This document shows, piece by piece, positions 36,086 to 48,003 of a DNA stretch of 64,000 nt. The notes beneath the pieces are model-generated. The model was not told the DNA's origin. It saw nothing but the letters and a program-made list of their open reading frames with translations, and made no database searches. The DNA is from Saksenaea vasiformis B4078 (taxonomy: Eukaryota; Mucoromycota; Mucoromycetes; Mucorales; Saksenaeaceae). Both the position numbers and the translations under genes were made by a program. The stretch covers positions 113,123 to 177,122 of the forward strand of contig JNDT01002238.1 in NCBI GenBank assembly GCA_000697055.1, written 5' to 3'. How positions within the stretch are numbered: position 1 is the stretch's first letter; the number at the start of each line of letters is the position of its first letter.

Positions 36086-38857
36086 AAAGGGCTGACGGAA
36101 AAGGGAAAGAGCTAATCATTCCCCCGGGCCGAAACCTGTGCGCCCAGTACCCTGGTGGATACACAATGCCAAAGATCCTCGTTCCCGTTACATGATTTCC
36201 TTCGGTCTTCCTACTCTCCGTTTTGAAACTGTAAAGCAGGCATCGTTCTATTTTTTTTTACGACTTGGTGAACATCTTCTTGAACCACAAAATAGGTTCC
36301 GAATCAGATTCTCATATCACCAAAGTGTGGAGATCATTGTAGATTCTGCAATTATTCGTTTATCGGAAGGAATAAGGTCTCATAGCTTTTGGAAGTGAAA
36401 TGCTCTCACTATTGACTTGCTATCCCAACATCGGCAACTACAAATGAACGCATCAACCTTTCTTGAATGGATTTTCATGCAGATCTCTTTTGGACCTGTC
36501 ATCCACCCCTACCCTTTCGACCGACTTTCCTCTCTTACTTTCGAGCACGGATTCCACTACAACTTGGACCCATCCTATCTCTTGTCCCCATGTTTCCTCT
36601 CCCCTTTCTCTTCTTTTCCCCTTCTGTCCCTCTTATCCTACAAATTTCTGTTTCTTTCGTATTTCCTTGTTTTTTTTTTCCTTTTCTTTTGTCTGTGAGC
36701 GACTTAGAATGAACATGCTGCTCGATCTTGTACTAAAACGCAGAATTTTGATTTGGTTTTCCGCCATGCTAACAAGTTTTCCGTCTATAGAGAGCGCAAG
36801 TCTGCGCCAATGGAGAGTCGAATATAGGGTGATTAGCTCATGAATTGGCGATAAACTCATAGCCTACTTATATCAACTTGGTCCATTGATAGAGGCAAAA
36901 GCTCATAGAGCAGCAAAAGAATATATTCACGGTTAGTAAATGGAACAATAGTTAGGTGTTGTTTCGCTTTCCTGGAAGAATATGTCCGTTGAAGGTAGAA
37001 GTCGATCCGTACCATGACCGGTGGGAGCGAAGTAGGGGAGATCCTGGCGAATAGACCACGGTAAGTTATGTGTACTGCAGAGGACTTGAGGCGATACAGC
37101 GTCTGGTGTTCTATTACCAAAAAAAAAAGAAAAACAATGTTGACTGCTTGGTATTTCCTTGATAATGGGCGAAAAACATATTAGCGTCAGGACAGTTCGG
37201 GACAGAGGTCATGTAGGCGAAACAACGGAAAAAAGGACATGACTAATCCTGGATGTGTATCCTATTCAAAAGTACATGCGGAAGACGTTAGAGAGAAACA
37301 AAGCCGAAAGAAAAAAATTTCTGTGCGTCTTTTTAGGTACCCATCACAACTCGTCTTCTAAAACAGATGCCACAATTGAACACTGAATTAATGAATCATA
37401 ATAATGAAGTAATATCACACCACAACGCAGTTTGAGTTGATGCACAAGGATATATTCCTGGCGCAATGTTCTTCGAGGATACGACGCGCAAAAAGGAACA
37501 CTTCCCAACGTGAAGTACTTTTGGATATAACGCCCAATAGTTTAAAAGTAGCGCAGAATTATAGAAAATTTAAATTTTCTCTCTTCACTTGTGTCGTACC
37601 TTGCAATGAACAGATAGTTGTGACCGAAAGAAAGCCTTTCTAGTCTCTTTGATGTATGGATCGCCCTTATTTTGAGGGCCGCTGGAGGGAAGGCGGCTAA
37701 TGCGGTGCTGTCTATAGTATCAAAACTTGCGACGACAGACAAGGACGGTTTTAAGTAGCTGATGGCCGATACAGTTTTTACTTCATTTGTCAATAATTCC
37801 TGTCCAAATCAGAGATTCAATAGGTATGCACCGATTATTCGCGGTTTGAGACCGTCATTGTCGTGTGTAAAGCACAAATGGACGAGTATGATGCTCATTG
37901 CGTTATTCTCATAGTACAGCTGCAGCGTGGACGGGGTTTCTTGTATGAATGAGCGAAACCAGGTCGAACGAATATTGCAGCATTGATTAATCAATTCTTG
38001 AGAGCAATGTACGGCTATAGCAGTAGAAAACAATGTCCACATGACGTATCAAATTATCGTTATTAAAACGTCTTTCGCACCCGTCACCGCTAGATTCCCG
38101 TAGACTCGCTGCCAGTACTGTATCTATTCTTGTCATCAGAAAATAGGATCCTCTTCTCTCCTATAGCAAAAGGTAATTAGAAAGAACTTCAGTCAACATC
38201 GACATGGCATCCGGAGAGAAGCATGTCTCTCGCTTCAAGTTTAGAATGGTCAAACAATAGATGGCCAGAAAAGTTTCCAGACACAGCAGCCAGGGACCAC
38301 GCGTACCTCATACAACACCTTTTTGTAGCTGCAACGAAAAATGAGCCTCTCGTTTTTCCATTGCTGCTTAATCCATTGCTAAAAAGGTCTAAAGGACAAC
38401 CAAAATGAATAGAACGGTACACAAAGGTGTGCGTAATAGCTATAAACGCGCATGAGTAAATCAGCGCGAGGCAGGAAGTCAAGCGCCTTGCGTTTGGAAT
38501 AAGAAACGGAAAAGCAATTTACAGAAAAAAAAATCATGACGCCGCTCAAGGTACAGATAAGTGGGGTTGGCTGCTCCTGTTGAAAGGCTGAGGACACGCT
38601 TTGCTCCTTCTTTGCATTCTTCCTCACGCCTTGTCAAGACAATCATCATGTGCTTTATCGCGCATATGCATACGTAGTACAGGCCTAGCAAGCACAACGG
38701 AGGTTGAGTCATATGCAACAATAAGGGTTAACAAGGGAAAGAAAAAAAATGACGGCTGGTATTAGGGCGTTTAAACAATATATATATGCAACACGAAAAT
38801 TAGCGTAAATGTGTAATGAATGTATAAGATGAAACAAGGGGAGGTATGGCATTTGTT
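36086..38857. other. 2.8-kb stretch without a supported gene
   Basis: Only short frames. Those at 36138-36398 and 36444-36698 lack family similarity, and the second becomes a Phe/Leu/Ser run caused by a pyrimidine tract. No RNA gene or repeat was recognised. Confidence 0.5.
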
Positions 38858-40880
38858 TTATGCGGCCGGCGCACTGTGACCCATAATGAGACCACTGCAG
38901 ATCAAATCTTCATCGTTCGTTGAGGATAGGGAGTGAGATGATTCGGGAGACAAGAGGCATACTCGAACAAGCAATCTTCTTAACCTTTCGTGTGAAGTAC
39001 GGCATCCAGCTAAAGTAAATTTGACGTTAGTCATAAAGTAACACGTAATCTATCTGTAATTTACCTAACGCTGCGCGTTCGAACCAGACGGTTGCCTGGC
39101 GCAAATCAACCGGACAGCCTAAGCCTTTTTCGTAGCAGTTGGCTAGATGAGCCTGAGCAGCGACGTGGTCTTGTTCTGCTGCTCTTTTAAATAGTTTAAA
39201 GGCACCCTGAAGGTTGCGTTCGATACCAAGACCCGCTTGTAGATGGCAAGCAAGCTTATCCAGTGCTCGAGCATGGTTCTGCGCAGCGGCTTGGCGGTAC
39301 CAGAAAATGGCTTTACTATTATCCGCCGGCACGCCGATTCCGTTTGCATAACAAAAGCCAAGATTACATTGCGCCCAGGGATTATTTTGGCGGGCTGATT
39401 CACGATACCAGTAAACAGCACGGGAGCTATCCTTTTTTACTCCAAGACCTTCCTCGAAGCAAAAACCGAGGGAGTTCTGGGCCAATGCGTTGCCTTGTTT
39501 TGCCGACTTCTTGAACCATTTGACGGCTTCCCGTTCGTTTTTTGGCACACCGATCCCATTGCGGTAACAATAGCCGAGCGACAGTTGAGCTGGTGCGTGG
39601 TTTTCCTCTGCACTAAGATAGTACCATACGACGGCTTCTTGTTCATTCACGGGAACACCAATACCGTGCTGGTAACAGTAACCGAGGGAATGGTAGGCAA
39701 AGGTATTTCCTCTTTCGGCTGATCGTCGGTACCATTTGACAGCTTCCTTCTCATCACGCTCAACACCGATCCCGTTTTGGTAGCAGAACCCGAGATTATG
39801 TTGTGCTCTCGCGTGCCCCTGGAGCGCGGCCTTGCGATACCAGTAGACGCCGAGTGCGTCGTTCTTTTCTACACCAATACCATTCTGGTAGCAGTAGCCT
39901 AGGTTGCATTCAGCCCATGGATAGCCTTGTTTGGCTGAACATTTGTACCACCGAGCAGCTTGTGCGAAATCTTGCTTGACGCCTACGCCGTCTTCGTAAC
40001 AATAACCCAGGGAATTCTGAGCAAAGGCGTTTCCTTGTTTGGCCGACAGTCTGTACCATTTGATTGCTTCATCTACATTTTTTTCTACACCGATGCCATC
40101 CTCATAGCAGTAGCCGACGTTGTAAATCGCAACAGTTTCCCCTTGGGCCGCAGCTAAACGGTACCATTTCATGGCTTCGACTTCATCTTTGGCGACGCCT
40201 AGGCCTTCTCCATAACAATAACCAAGGATGCCCTGACCGCGAGCATTGCCCTGTTCGGCGCTTGTTTTGTACCAACGAAATGCTGTGTGTTCGTCTTTGG
40301 GTTTTCCTACGCCATCATGATAGCATACACCGAGTACGTACTGCGCTGATGAGTCGTTGTAAATGGTCGCAGCTTCTACAATCCAATCCACCGCGTTGGG
40401 ACATTGTCGCACTCGTTCGGCCCACTCTTCTGCTTCGACACGATCAATTTTTACATGTGGACGTCCATACTTGCGTAAAAAGGCAAGACGGGCCATCGCC
40501 AGACCATTGTTGTGTCTGGCAGCTTCAATATAATATTTTTCAGAGGTTACAAAATCCTTTTCGACACCTAGACCAAACTCATAACAAAAACCTAGGATGG
40601 CTTCTGCATAGACGTGGCCGAGAGAGGCAGCTTTCATGAAATAGACAAATGCAACAGAGGGATCTTTTCTACGACCGTGACGACCGAAAAGGTAATCATT
40701 AGCTTTTGTGTAATGGAGATTAGCTACAGAATCGTTTGTGGTTGGCATGGTGTGAAAATGATGATCGAGGGGTAAAGAAGGTGAGATGGTCGTCGAAGTA
40801 GAATGTCGTTTATTGTTGATTTTAGACAAAGCAGTACGTGAGCGTTGTACGATATGTGAGAAAGGAAGAGAAGGAGTCAT
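38858..40880 (-). CDS. Sel1-repeat protein with about 13 repeats
   Basis: Minus strand: exon 1 40880-39065, exon 2 39009-38858, intron of 55 bp, about 655 residues. A basic Ser/Thr-rich N-terminus of about 60 residues is followed by a run of about 13 Sel1 units. Each has the pattern AQxxLGYCYxxGIGVxKD...A-x-x-WY-x-x-SAxQGN, from about residue 75 to 600, a solenoid used as a protein scaffold. Such proteins include the fungal Chs4/Skt5 chitin-synthase activators and ERAD factor Hrd3, but the repeats alone do not tell which. A farnesylation CAAX box, typical of Skt5, is not present at the predicted end (HSAPAA). Without the inferred intron the frame would end in GKLQIDYVLLYD; splicing gives a Ser/Arg-rich tail of 50 residues. 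A second in-frame ATG at 40748 is a possible alternative start. Unlike its relatives at 26-28 and 45-47 kb, it is intact. Confidence 0.88.
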
Positions 40881-42217
40881 TTGTTTTAAAAAAGAAAAAA
40901 AAATAGATAAAAAGGAGGGACTACACACAAAAAAAAGTGATACTGGAATGTAAAAAAAAAAAAAAGAGAAAGGTAAAGAGAAAGAAAAAGAAGTGTCACA
41001 CGCTCTTCATTCTCCTAACGTGGAAACAATCCTCCTTTTACTCAATCTAAAAATTTCCTTAAGATATGTTTAGAACTTTCTTCTTCTCCCCTTTCAATAT
41101 AATTGTCCTGTCATTGAAAAGGAGGAATCGCTTACAATTAATTCTTTGTAGAAAGTGCCCGCCACATGTCCAACTATCCTATATTTATTTTTGGTTCATA
41201 TTCTTATTGTCATTTACCCAATGTAAACATTTTAACCAACGTCTCTCTCTCTTTTTAAACTACACATTTTTGGCACGTGAGAGAGAGAAAAACGTTGGAA
41301 GTGAACTGACTTCTTTATCGTTGGCCATCCGTTAGTCTAGAAAATTCTGACATGATGAATCCGTAACATACGTCATTGTACGCTTTGATGTAAAATCCCT
41401 TTCACTGTCATATTGGAAACACTCGGCCTTTCTCACACGCATTTTAACGGAACATGCGAGATCTTGGTAAAAGAAAGATTGTCTATATGATCCAAGCTTT
41501 TCGTGCTGGAATCGATCGTCTCTACTCATTAAAGAATACAAATGATGCAGCCAAGTGTTTGTAAAGAAGCGGAGACATGTAACGCTTTGTTTGCTGCATT
41601 TATCCATCTAACCATGGTCGGCGATGGAAATGAAGTTGCTATTGTTACACGCTCTTTAAGCACTGCTACACAACCTTCACTGACGGTGGTAGAAAAAAAA
41701 TATACAAACGCAGCTTACTTTCTTTTCCCCATGCGCAAGCTAGCTCGCTTGGTCCACCTTTGATAAATAAAAGCTTTTTGGATCTTCGCTTCACAACAGC
41801 ACATAACATGAAAAGATCCTTCTTTTGTTTCCGTTGACCACTGTTGTTTACCAGTTAAGGAAACTGACCTTCCTAGGTACCCAAAAAAAAAAAACCTACT
41901 TCGTTGTTGTAACTAGGCGTTTTGAAGTGTGTCACTAACCAAAGATGGCCAGTACTACCTTGCCGAAACTGGGGACTCCTATTACAAGTCTTGTCATGCA
42001 AATTCCCCATCAGGATTGGATGAAAACAAAGAAAACCGGTCTTCCCAAGGATAGGTGGTTGTGCCCACCCATTGGTTCCCATTATTTACCACACTTAAGT
42101 TTCCGTGAATTAAAAAAAAAACGCAAGATACAAAAAAAGTTTATTGTGCCAGTAGTGCTAGCTTCTAACCAAGCATCTGGTCCAGGATATCAAGGTAAAA
42201 AATGGAGGGATTTATCG
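40881..42217. other. Spacer without a supported gene
   Basis: Includes the promoter of the Sel1 gene, rich in A runs and GA near 40895-41000. Frames at 41542-41763 and 41945-42322 are open but have no recognised domains; the second runs antisense through the last exon of the neighbouring gene. Nothing is called. Confidence 0.5.
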
Positions 42218-43990
42218 TCACGTCAGACGCAAGATGCAGCTCAGACCATAATGATCTGCAAAAAAGAAGTTAATTATTATGTCCGTTCCTCAGAGCTGGG
42301 GAATTTTTTACCTGAAGCTTGAGTGAAGGGGAATGTCCCCGGTTTAATATCGCTCAACTCTTCGTTGTCTGTGACTAAAAATTTCTCTTGTTTTGCATCT
42401 TCGACTGTCATGTTTGTTGAGCGTCGAGCACTCCAGAAAATTCTATCAAGACTTTGGACAGACTTGAGATCGTTACGGTCTGTCAGTACAGTTTCGGCAG
42501 GTACAATCTCGCCATTAGCGTTGACAACGACGTCCGCATACGTCACAACATGATAACCGTACTGTCTGTAAACTACATCTTCCATGTCGGCAGTAGGGGG
42601 TCCGGTCAATATTTCCATCAAAGATTGATATTCTTCAGAGCTATCCTTAGATGGAACGCTAGGATCTTCGGTATTATGGGCAGAGGCATCCACGTTAAGA
42701 TCACCTAGGATCAATACAGGGATTTTATCGTCCACAGCAGTCTGCTTGATCATTGCAGCTAATTGTTTCAGCTGAGAGGCCCTAACTTCCATGTCCTCCT
42801 CTCCCGGAGGATTGTCATACGAAGCTTGCGTGTGGGTAGAGTAAACATGCACGGATCGTGAATCGTTTAGCTTAATTAAGGCATGTAATACGCCTTTTTT
42901 CGCGTATCTACAACCACGTTCATTCCATGACTGTCGCCTTTTTTTTTTACAGCCCTTACCGATCGCTATGAATTCCAGGGCTATATTCAAGCTGTCCTGA
43001 TTCGACGATGGGAAATCGTGATAATAGAAGAAGGCCTCCATCGATGGCGAGTTCTGTTATACCAGTTCTTCTTGATTCGATGTGATAGTTGAATCCAAGG
43101 TTTCTGGCATTCGAAATTAAAGTATCTTTTCGTCCGCTAAAGGATGCAAATGCTTCTTGAAAAGCAATGATGTCGTACTGCGGTAAGATGTATTTCGTAA
43201 TATAATCCAGTCTCTCATCCTTGAAGTCATTTCCATTGTTATTGATTCCTGGAGGTCGCATAAAGATGTTGAGAGTCAGAATTCGTGCATAATCATTGAT
43301 TGTCATATCCGCGACTGTGGGAGCAGGAATGGGAACGGGAGCAAAAAACAGCGAGCAAAATAAGAGAAATGAAAATAAAAATAACGCAAAAAATGAGATG
43401 CATAAGATAATCCCACGGAAACGGCCAATCTGTGGTGGAAGTACAAATCTTGGCAAGGTTGGTAGACGTGTAACAATGTTGTGGTAGTAGTAGGAACAGA
43501 AATTTGAGGAATAAGCGGAGGATGCATAAGAATCCGTCGATATGAAGGAGACAGAGGAGGTTGTGCGGCGACTTCTTGAACGCCGCAAGGGAAGTGTAGG
43601 CAAGTAAATCGCCTGGTGTGATGTAAAACGTGGTATCTTACGCAGCCAGTTGTACATTCGGCCAAATACAGTTTTTGCTGGTGGGTACAACTCGTAGGGT
43701 GGCGGCGCGCTTTGGGTACTCACCATACTATCTTGTGAGTGCGATCGGCCAAGGGCCGGTGCATGGTCCCTCCGTCGACTGTTTGAAGATCCTAGCAATC
43801 CGTCTGTTTCAGTATTCTCCTCCTGTTCGCCATCGTCTGTCTCTTCCTCTTGTTCATTGCCTCCGACTTGGATCACCATTTGCTGAGCAACTTGGTCATC
43901 CGTTAATCGATCGTTCATCCCCAATTGCTCTTCTTGCTGTGTTGAACTACTGGCATTAACTTGTTCAACAGGGTTTGTAGTTGTTGCCAT
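42218..43990 (-). CDS. Membrane-anchored neutral sphingomyelinase-like phosphodiesterase
   Basis: Minus strand, exons 43990-42960, 42907-42312 and 42255-42218, 554 residues. Residues 1-190 are polar and Ser-rich, with a PPPY motif at about 97-100. One membrane helix follows at about 192-217 (GIILCISFFALFLFSFLLF). Then comes an endonuclease/exonuclease/phosphatase fold. Its catalytic landmarks are LTLNIFMRPP (metal-site Asn about 241), FQEAF (Glu 279), STHTQ, GDLNVDA (Asp 413, Asn 415), SLDRIFW and a final SDHYGL. The last motif lies in a 38-base final exon and is seen only after splicing. This order fits neutral sphingomyelinase/Isc1-type enzymes that hydrolyse phosphosphingolipids to ceramide; fungi lack sphingomyelin, so inositol phosphoceramides are the likely substrates (inference). 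The membrane helix precedes the enzyme, whereas yeast Isc1 has its helices at the end. The ATG at 44125 is an alternative start. Confidence 0.85.
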
Positions 43991-45043
43991 GTTGCGGAGC
44001 TTAGGAGGCAAATGGCAAATGGCAAGGAGATCTCTCTCGGTCGCACCGGCTGCCCAGCACGCATTTCGGCAAGCGAAAAATCCCGGGGATAAAAATTGAA
44101 CCGGACATCCCTCTTGCTTATGCACATTCCTTTTACTGTCGCTTTAGGGGCCTGTCCGAACGGAAAAACAAAGTAAGTATTCGTGTGAACCTTTCTGCGT
44201 GTGGTTTTTGTTTCACCCTGCATTTTTGTTTTGTCAATAGTAATGTTGGGTGAAGAAGGACACAAGCTACTTTGCTCCTGCGATCCGTCTAGAAATATCG
44301 TCGTTAATCAGTGACTAGCACTGTATATATGGGCAAAGATGGGGGAGAACGCGTCATAAATAAAGACGACAAAATTCTTTTGAAAAAAATATGAAGAGAA
44401 CAGCGATGCTTGGAAATTCTAAAGCCATGGACCGGGTAGGTTCCGCGGCAGCGAACTTCATGTTAAAGAGCAGGGAGCAGGAAACGACCAGGTACATGAA
44501 AGACATTGGTAAAGCGCCTTCCATGTCTTTAGATTTACATAACAAGTACGCATCCGCCAATATATAGGTACGGAGACTTGAACTTTTCGCAGATGTTCTT
44601 TAGACGTCACAGCAGAGATTGATGGAAATACGCGAACTTCGAGGAGACGGTGTAGCTCCCGGACAAGCTTAATTCCCTTGATAAATAGGAACAATTTTCT
44701 CTGTGTGTTCTCATACTTACGATCTTACATAAAGGTATGCAAGTAGACCAGTAAAAGTACCATAGTAAGCGATCGATTTGTACATCGAAAACCAGGGATT
44801 CTGTAGTATACGTACGAGGCATACATGCTCGCGTTTTGCGTTTCGCTTTTGGTATTTGCTATCGGCTTAGCATGAACGTTGTACAATTCAAACGGAGCAA
44901 CTCCGAGCATCTCAAGATAATAAAGAGCTGCCAGGTACTGCTATCTTTCTTTCTTTACTTCCAATGAGTTCTTACAGGGCAAACGACAAATTACCATCTA
45001 ATGTAATAGCACAAACTCATTTTTCTATGGGATTATTTGACAT
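43991..45043. other. Spacer without a supported gene
   Basis: Short frames only, on the minus strand at 44354-44910, in several overlapping registers and without similarity. The true 5' end of the following MACPF-like gene probably lies here but could not be placed. Confidence 0.5.
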
Positions 45044-47585
45044 TTGGGACAGTTCAGTTACTTTTTGACATATGATGTCGTTAACCGATGCGCACGGGGC
45101 ATTCATTTCGACGGGTATACTGCCGAGTACTCTGCCATAGAGTTTGAAGAGGGAAAGGATAATGTCCTGAGGCTTCTTCAAGAATACGCTTGCGATAAGC
45201 CGTTTGTGGAACATACGTGCAGGAAAACCATCGAACCGGATAACTTCATGGGTAGACTACTGATGGACGACAGCTCCCACTGTTTGCCGTCCAAAACGTT
45301 TGCTTATGATATTGCCGCTGAAGCTTGTTGCAGCGTACGTATCCAGAACCAAGAGTATTGTGCAAAGGACTCGGTTGAATATACTGTTTCTTATGTTTCT
45401 TGGGGAGAAGTAAGTAACAAAGCGGACGTTACGAATGACTCAATTTATGGCACTCGCGCTAGATACATTTATCTTCCCACTCTATCAAGGCAACTGCTCG
45501 TTTTAAGGAAGCCTTGAAAGACGTTTTGAAACAAAGCACCAATAAGGAAAAATATGAGGCGCTGCAAACTGTGTTTGGGCGATTTGGCTACTATTACCCA
45601 TCAAAAATTCTGCTTGGTACTGCGATCAACGCATGTGCAACGCCATTTAACTGCTTCCTGTATCAGGTGGTTTATTCGCTTGTAACCAAGACAGTTCAAA
45701 GATATCGAGTGGAAGGGGATGTGAGATGGAGAATGAGCACACAGCAATCCGGTCCATCCGCCAAATTGTAGAAAGCGTTGCCAGTGTAATCGAAGGTTAC
45801 AAAGTCATAGGTACTCTTCACCCCATGTCTGTAATAGTGGCTGGACAAACTTATGATAGGTGGTAGTCCTGGGATATTCTTTATGGATGGGCTACTAAGT
45901 TGGAAAGAATCTACAAGAGCCGAGCCTGCCATTATCCAGCTCACGGGGATAAAGCTGTTGTATCATATCCTTGAGGACGATGAGCGTCTTCTAGTGGAGG
46001 AGATTTATGATAAAGCATTTTCTGATAACGAGTTTGGACACGCGGTAGAAAAAAATCCCGCTGAAGTTTTTAAACAGTGTTCCAGAAGCGATGAAAGTAT
46101 GGGAAACAATGTTGAAGACATGAGTTGGCTGCAAGTTCTGGACCAGGGCAGCAACAGAGCCACAGACAATGGACATGAAAACTTGCAGAATGAACCTGAA
46201 AAAGATATATTCAGCGACGATTCTGATGACGATAGCAATACCAATGGTATTACCTTACGACTGGAAGACTCTAGCCGAGCCAGTGGAGAGAAACCGAACG
46301 ATCCTAATAGATTATGCGGCCGTAAAGACAGTTTGCACGGAGATCAGCAAGGCGTCAATCTGAGCACAAAGGTAACCAATGAAGAGCGCGAGGAAAACCT
46401 GTCCGGCGACGAAGATGCCGATGATGGTGGCGATATCGACCATATTAGTATAACACAAAAAGCAGACGATCACGAAAGCGAAGATGCACAAGACGAGCGT
46501 AATAGTACATGGAACCTTGAAGGAAGTGCATATGTAGACAATAAAAATGATGCCAATATGTACGAAAATTCGATTGATCAGAGCAGTGAATGGGAGCAAT
46601 TTAACCTTGGCGAGAAGTATTACCGCGGAATAGATGTGGGTAAAGACTACGTCAAGGCAATCGACTGGTTTAAAAAAGCGGCGGAACAGGGAAATTCCGA
46701 TGCACAAACTAGAATTGGAGATATGTACCAGTATGGACGAGGTGTGGATCGAGACAACAAGAGAACAGTTGAATGGTACAAAGAGGCGGCTTACCAGGAT
46801 AATGGGGATGCACAAGCCAAACTTGGGAATATGTACTGCTATGGGGAAGGTGTACCTGAAAACGATGATAAAACGGTTGAATGGTACGGAAAAGCAGCAG
46901 ATCAGGGACATGGAATTGGACAATATCATCTTGGATGTATGTATTGGGTTGGGTTTGGTGTGAAGGAGGACAATGCCAAAGCAAAGGAATTGTGGTCCAA
47001 GGCGTATGAATGGTGGCAAAATGCAGCTGATCAAGGAAATGAAGATGCGCAATTCACACTTGGATTCATGTATTACACGGGACGTGGAGTAAAGGAAGAC
47101 ATCGACAAAGCAATTGAATGGTACCAAAAAGCGGCGGATCAACGAAATGCAGCGGCGCAAACCAAACTTGGAGATATTTACAGAGATGAAAGGAAAGACC
47201 TCAACACAGCAACTGAATGGTATCAAAAAGCGGCAGATCAAGGAAATGCAGCGGCGCAAACCAGACTTGGCGATATTTACAGAGATGAAAAGAAAGACAT
47301 CGACAAGGCAATTGGGTGGTACCAAAGAGCAGCAGATCAAGGAGATATACATATACAGATCAGACTTGGAAATATTTATAGGAATGAAAAGACATCGACA
47401 AAGCGATCGAATGGTATCGAAAACTGGCTGATCAAGGAAATGAACAAGCAGCAATCAATATCGGAAATATTTACAGAGATGAAAAGAAGGACATTAGCAA
47501 AGCAATTGAATGGTACAAAAAAGCAAAGGATAACGGAAATTGGTGGGCAAAAGGACAGCTTGATGATTTACGGAAAGAAGGGTAG
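45044..47585 (+). CDS. MACPF-like domain plus Sel1-repeat protein, frame interrupted near the end
   Basis: Exons recognised: up to 45409, 45490-45616, 45667 to about 45785, and from 45838. The 45044 boundary is only where the frame opens; there is no ATG, so the first exon is missing. Splicing at 45616/45667 creates GYYYPSKILLGG, resembling the MACPF signature (G, aromatic pair, about six residues, GG). A segment with IGG...SWKES and a leucine-rich block follows, as in large Glomeromycotina families (from memory). An acidic Asp/Asn-rich linker comes next, then about eight Sel1 units from 46590 with the AIEWYQKAADQGN pattern. Near 47385-47392 four bases are missing relative to the neighbouring repeat. 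The repeat pattern then continues in another frame to a stop at 47583-47585, while the original frame runs out of pattern to 47694. MACPF folds form membrane pores or attach to membranes; function here is unknown. The junction near 45786-45837 is the weakest. Confidence 0.6.
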
Positions 47586-48003
47586 ACAGTCGATTAAAAC
47601 AGTCAATGGTTTTGGAAATAAAAAAGAAAAGGACTCTGTTTCCTGTAGTTTCTGCATTATTTCATTTCCTTCTCTTCTCTGTCTTTCCTATTGATCGTGT
47701 GACAATTTACACACAAAGCACAGTGCCACCGAATAGAAGTCAATTCCAGAGATATATTGTCATTATGGGTATTGAAGTCTGCAGTTTGGGTACATGGAAA
47801 TACTTGCCATTAGGAACTGTCATAAGTAACTGGACCAGTCCTCCCAAGAAAAAGTATTACGTGCACCATCATGACAAGCAGAGGAGAGAGGTGTCTCTCG
47901 GGTGGCCAAAAGTTTCAGCAAGGCACGGCCCGGACTTGCTGCATTTTTCTGCGCTGTCACGGAATTGCCTTTCGCCACCTTGCCCAGCGACAAACCACTC
48001 ACC
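47586..48003. other. Spacer upstream of LIN1
   Basis: Follows the Sel1-type gene. A 179-codon frame through here (47606-48145) runs into LIN1 in the wrong register and has no domain. The LIN1 frame itself stays open upstream to 47902, but the residues before 48004 look like leader sequence. Confidence 0.5.

Noticed and set aside
36138..36698. Short plus-strand frames downstream of the membrane protein gene
   Set aside because: One has no ATG until well inside; the other is dominated by a Phe/Leu/Ser run from a pyrimidine tract. No similarity or splice context.
41945..42322. 125-codon plus-strand frame
   Set aside because: It lies antisense to the last exon of the sphingomyelinase-like gene, is basic and low in structure, and matches nothing known to me.
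42956..44125. ATG at 44125 as start of the sphingomyelinase-like protein
   Set aside because: The extra 45 residues are Cys/Gly-rich and unlike the following polar N-terminus. The ATG at 43990 is followed by a normal-looking N-terminus, though the longer form is not excluded.
47388..47694. Out-of-pattern continuation of the MACPF/Sel1 frame as genuine C-terminus
   Set aside because: The Sel1 pattern continues in the other frame and ends at 47585. The longer frame is an effect of the four-base loss, although it would be translated if the sequence is correct.
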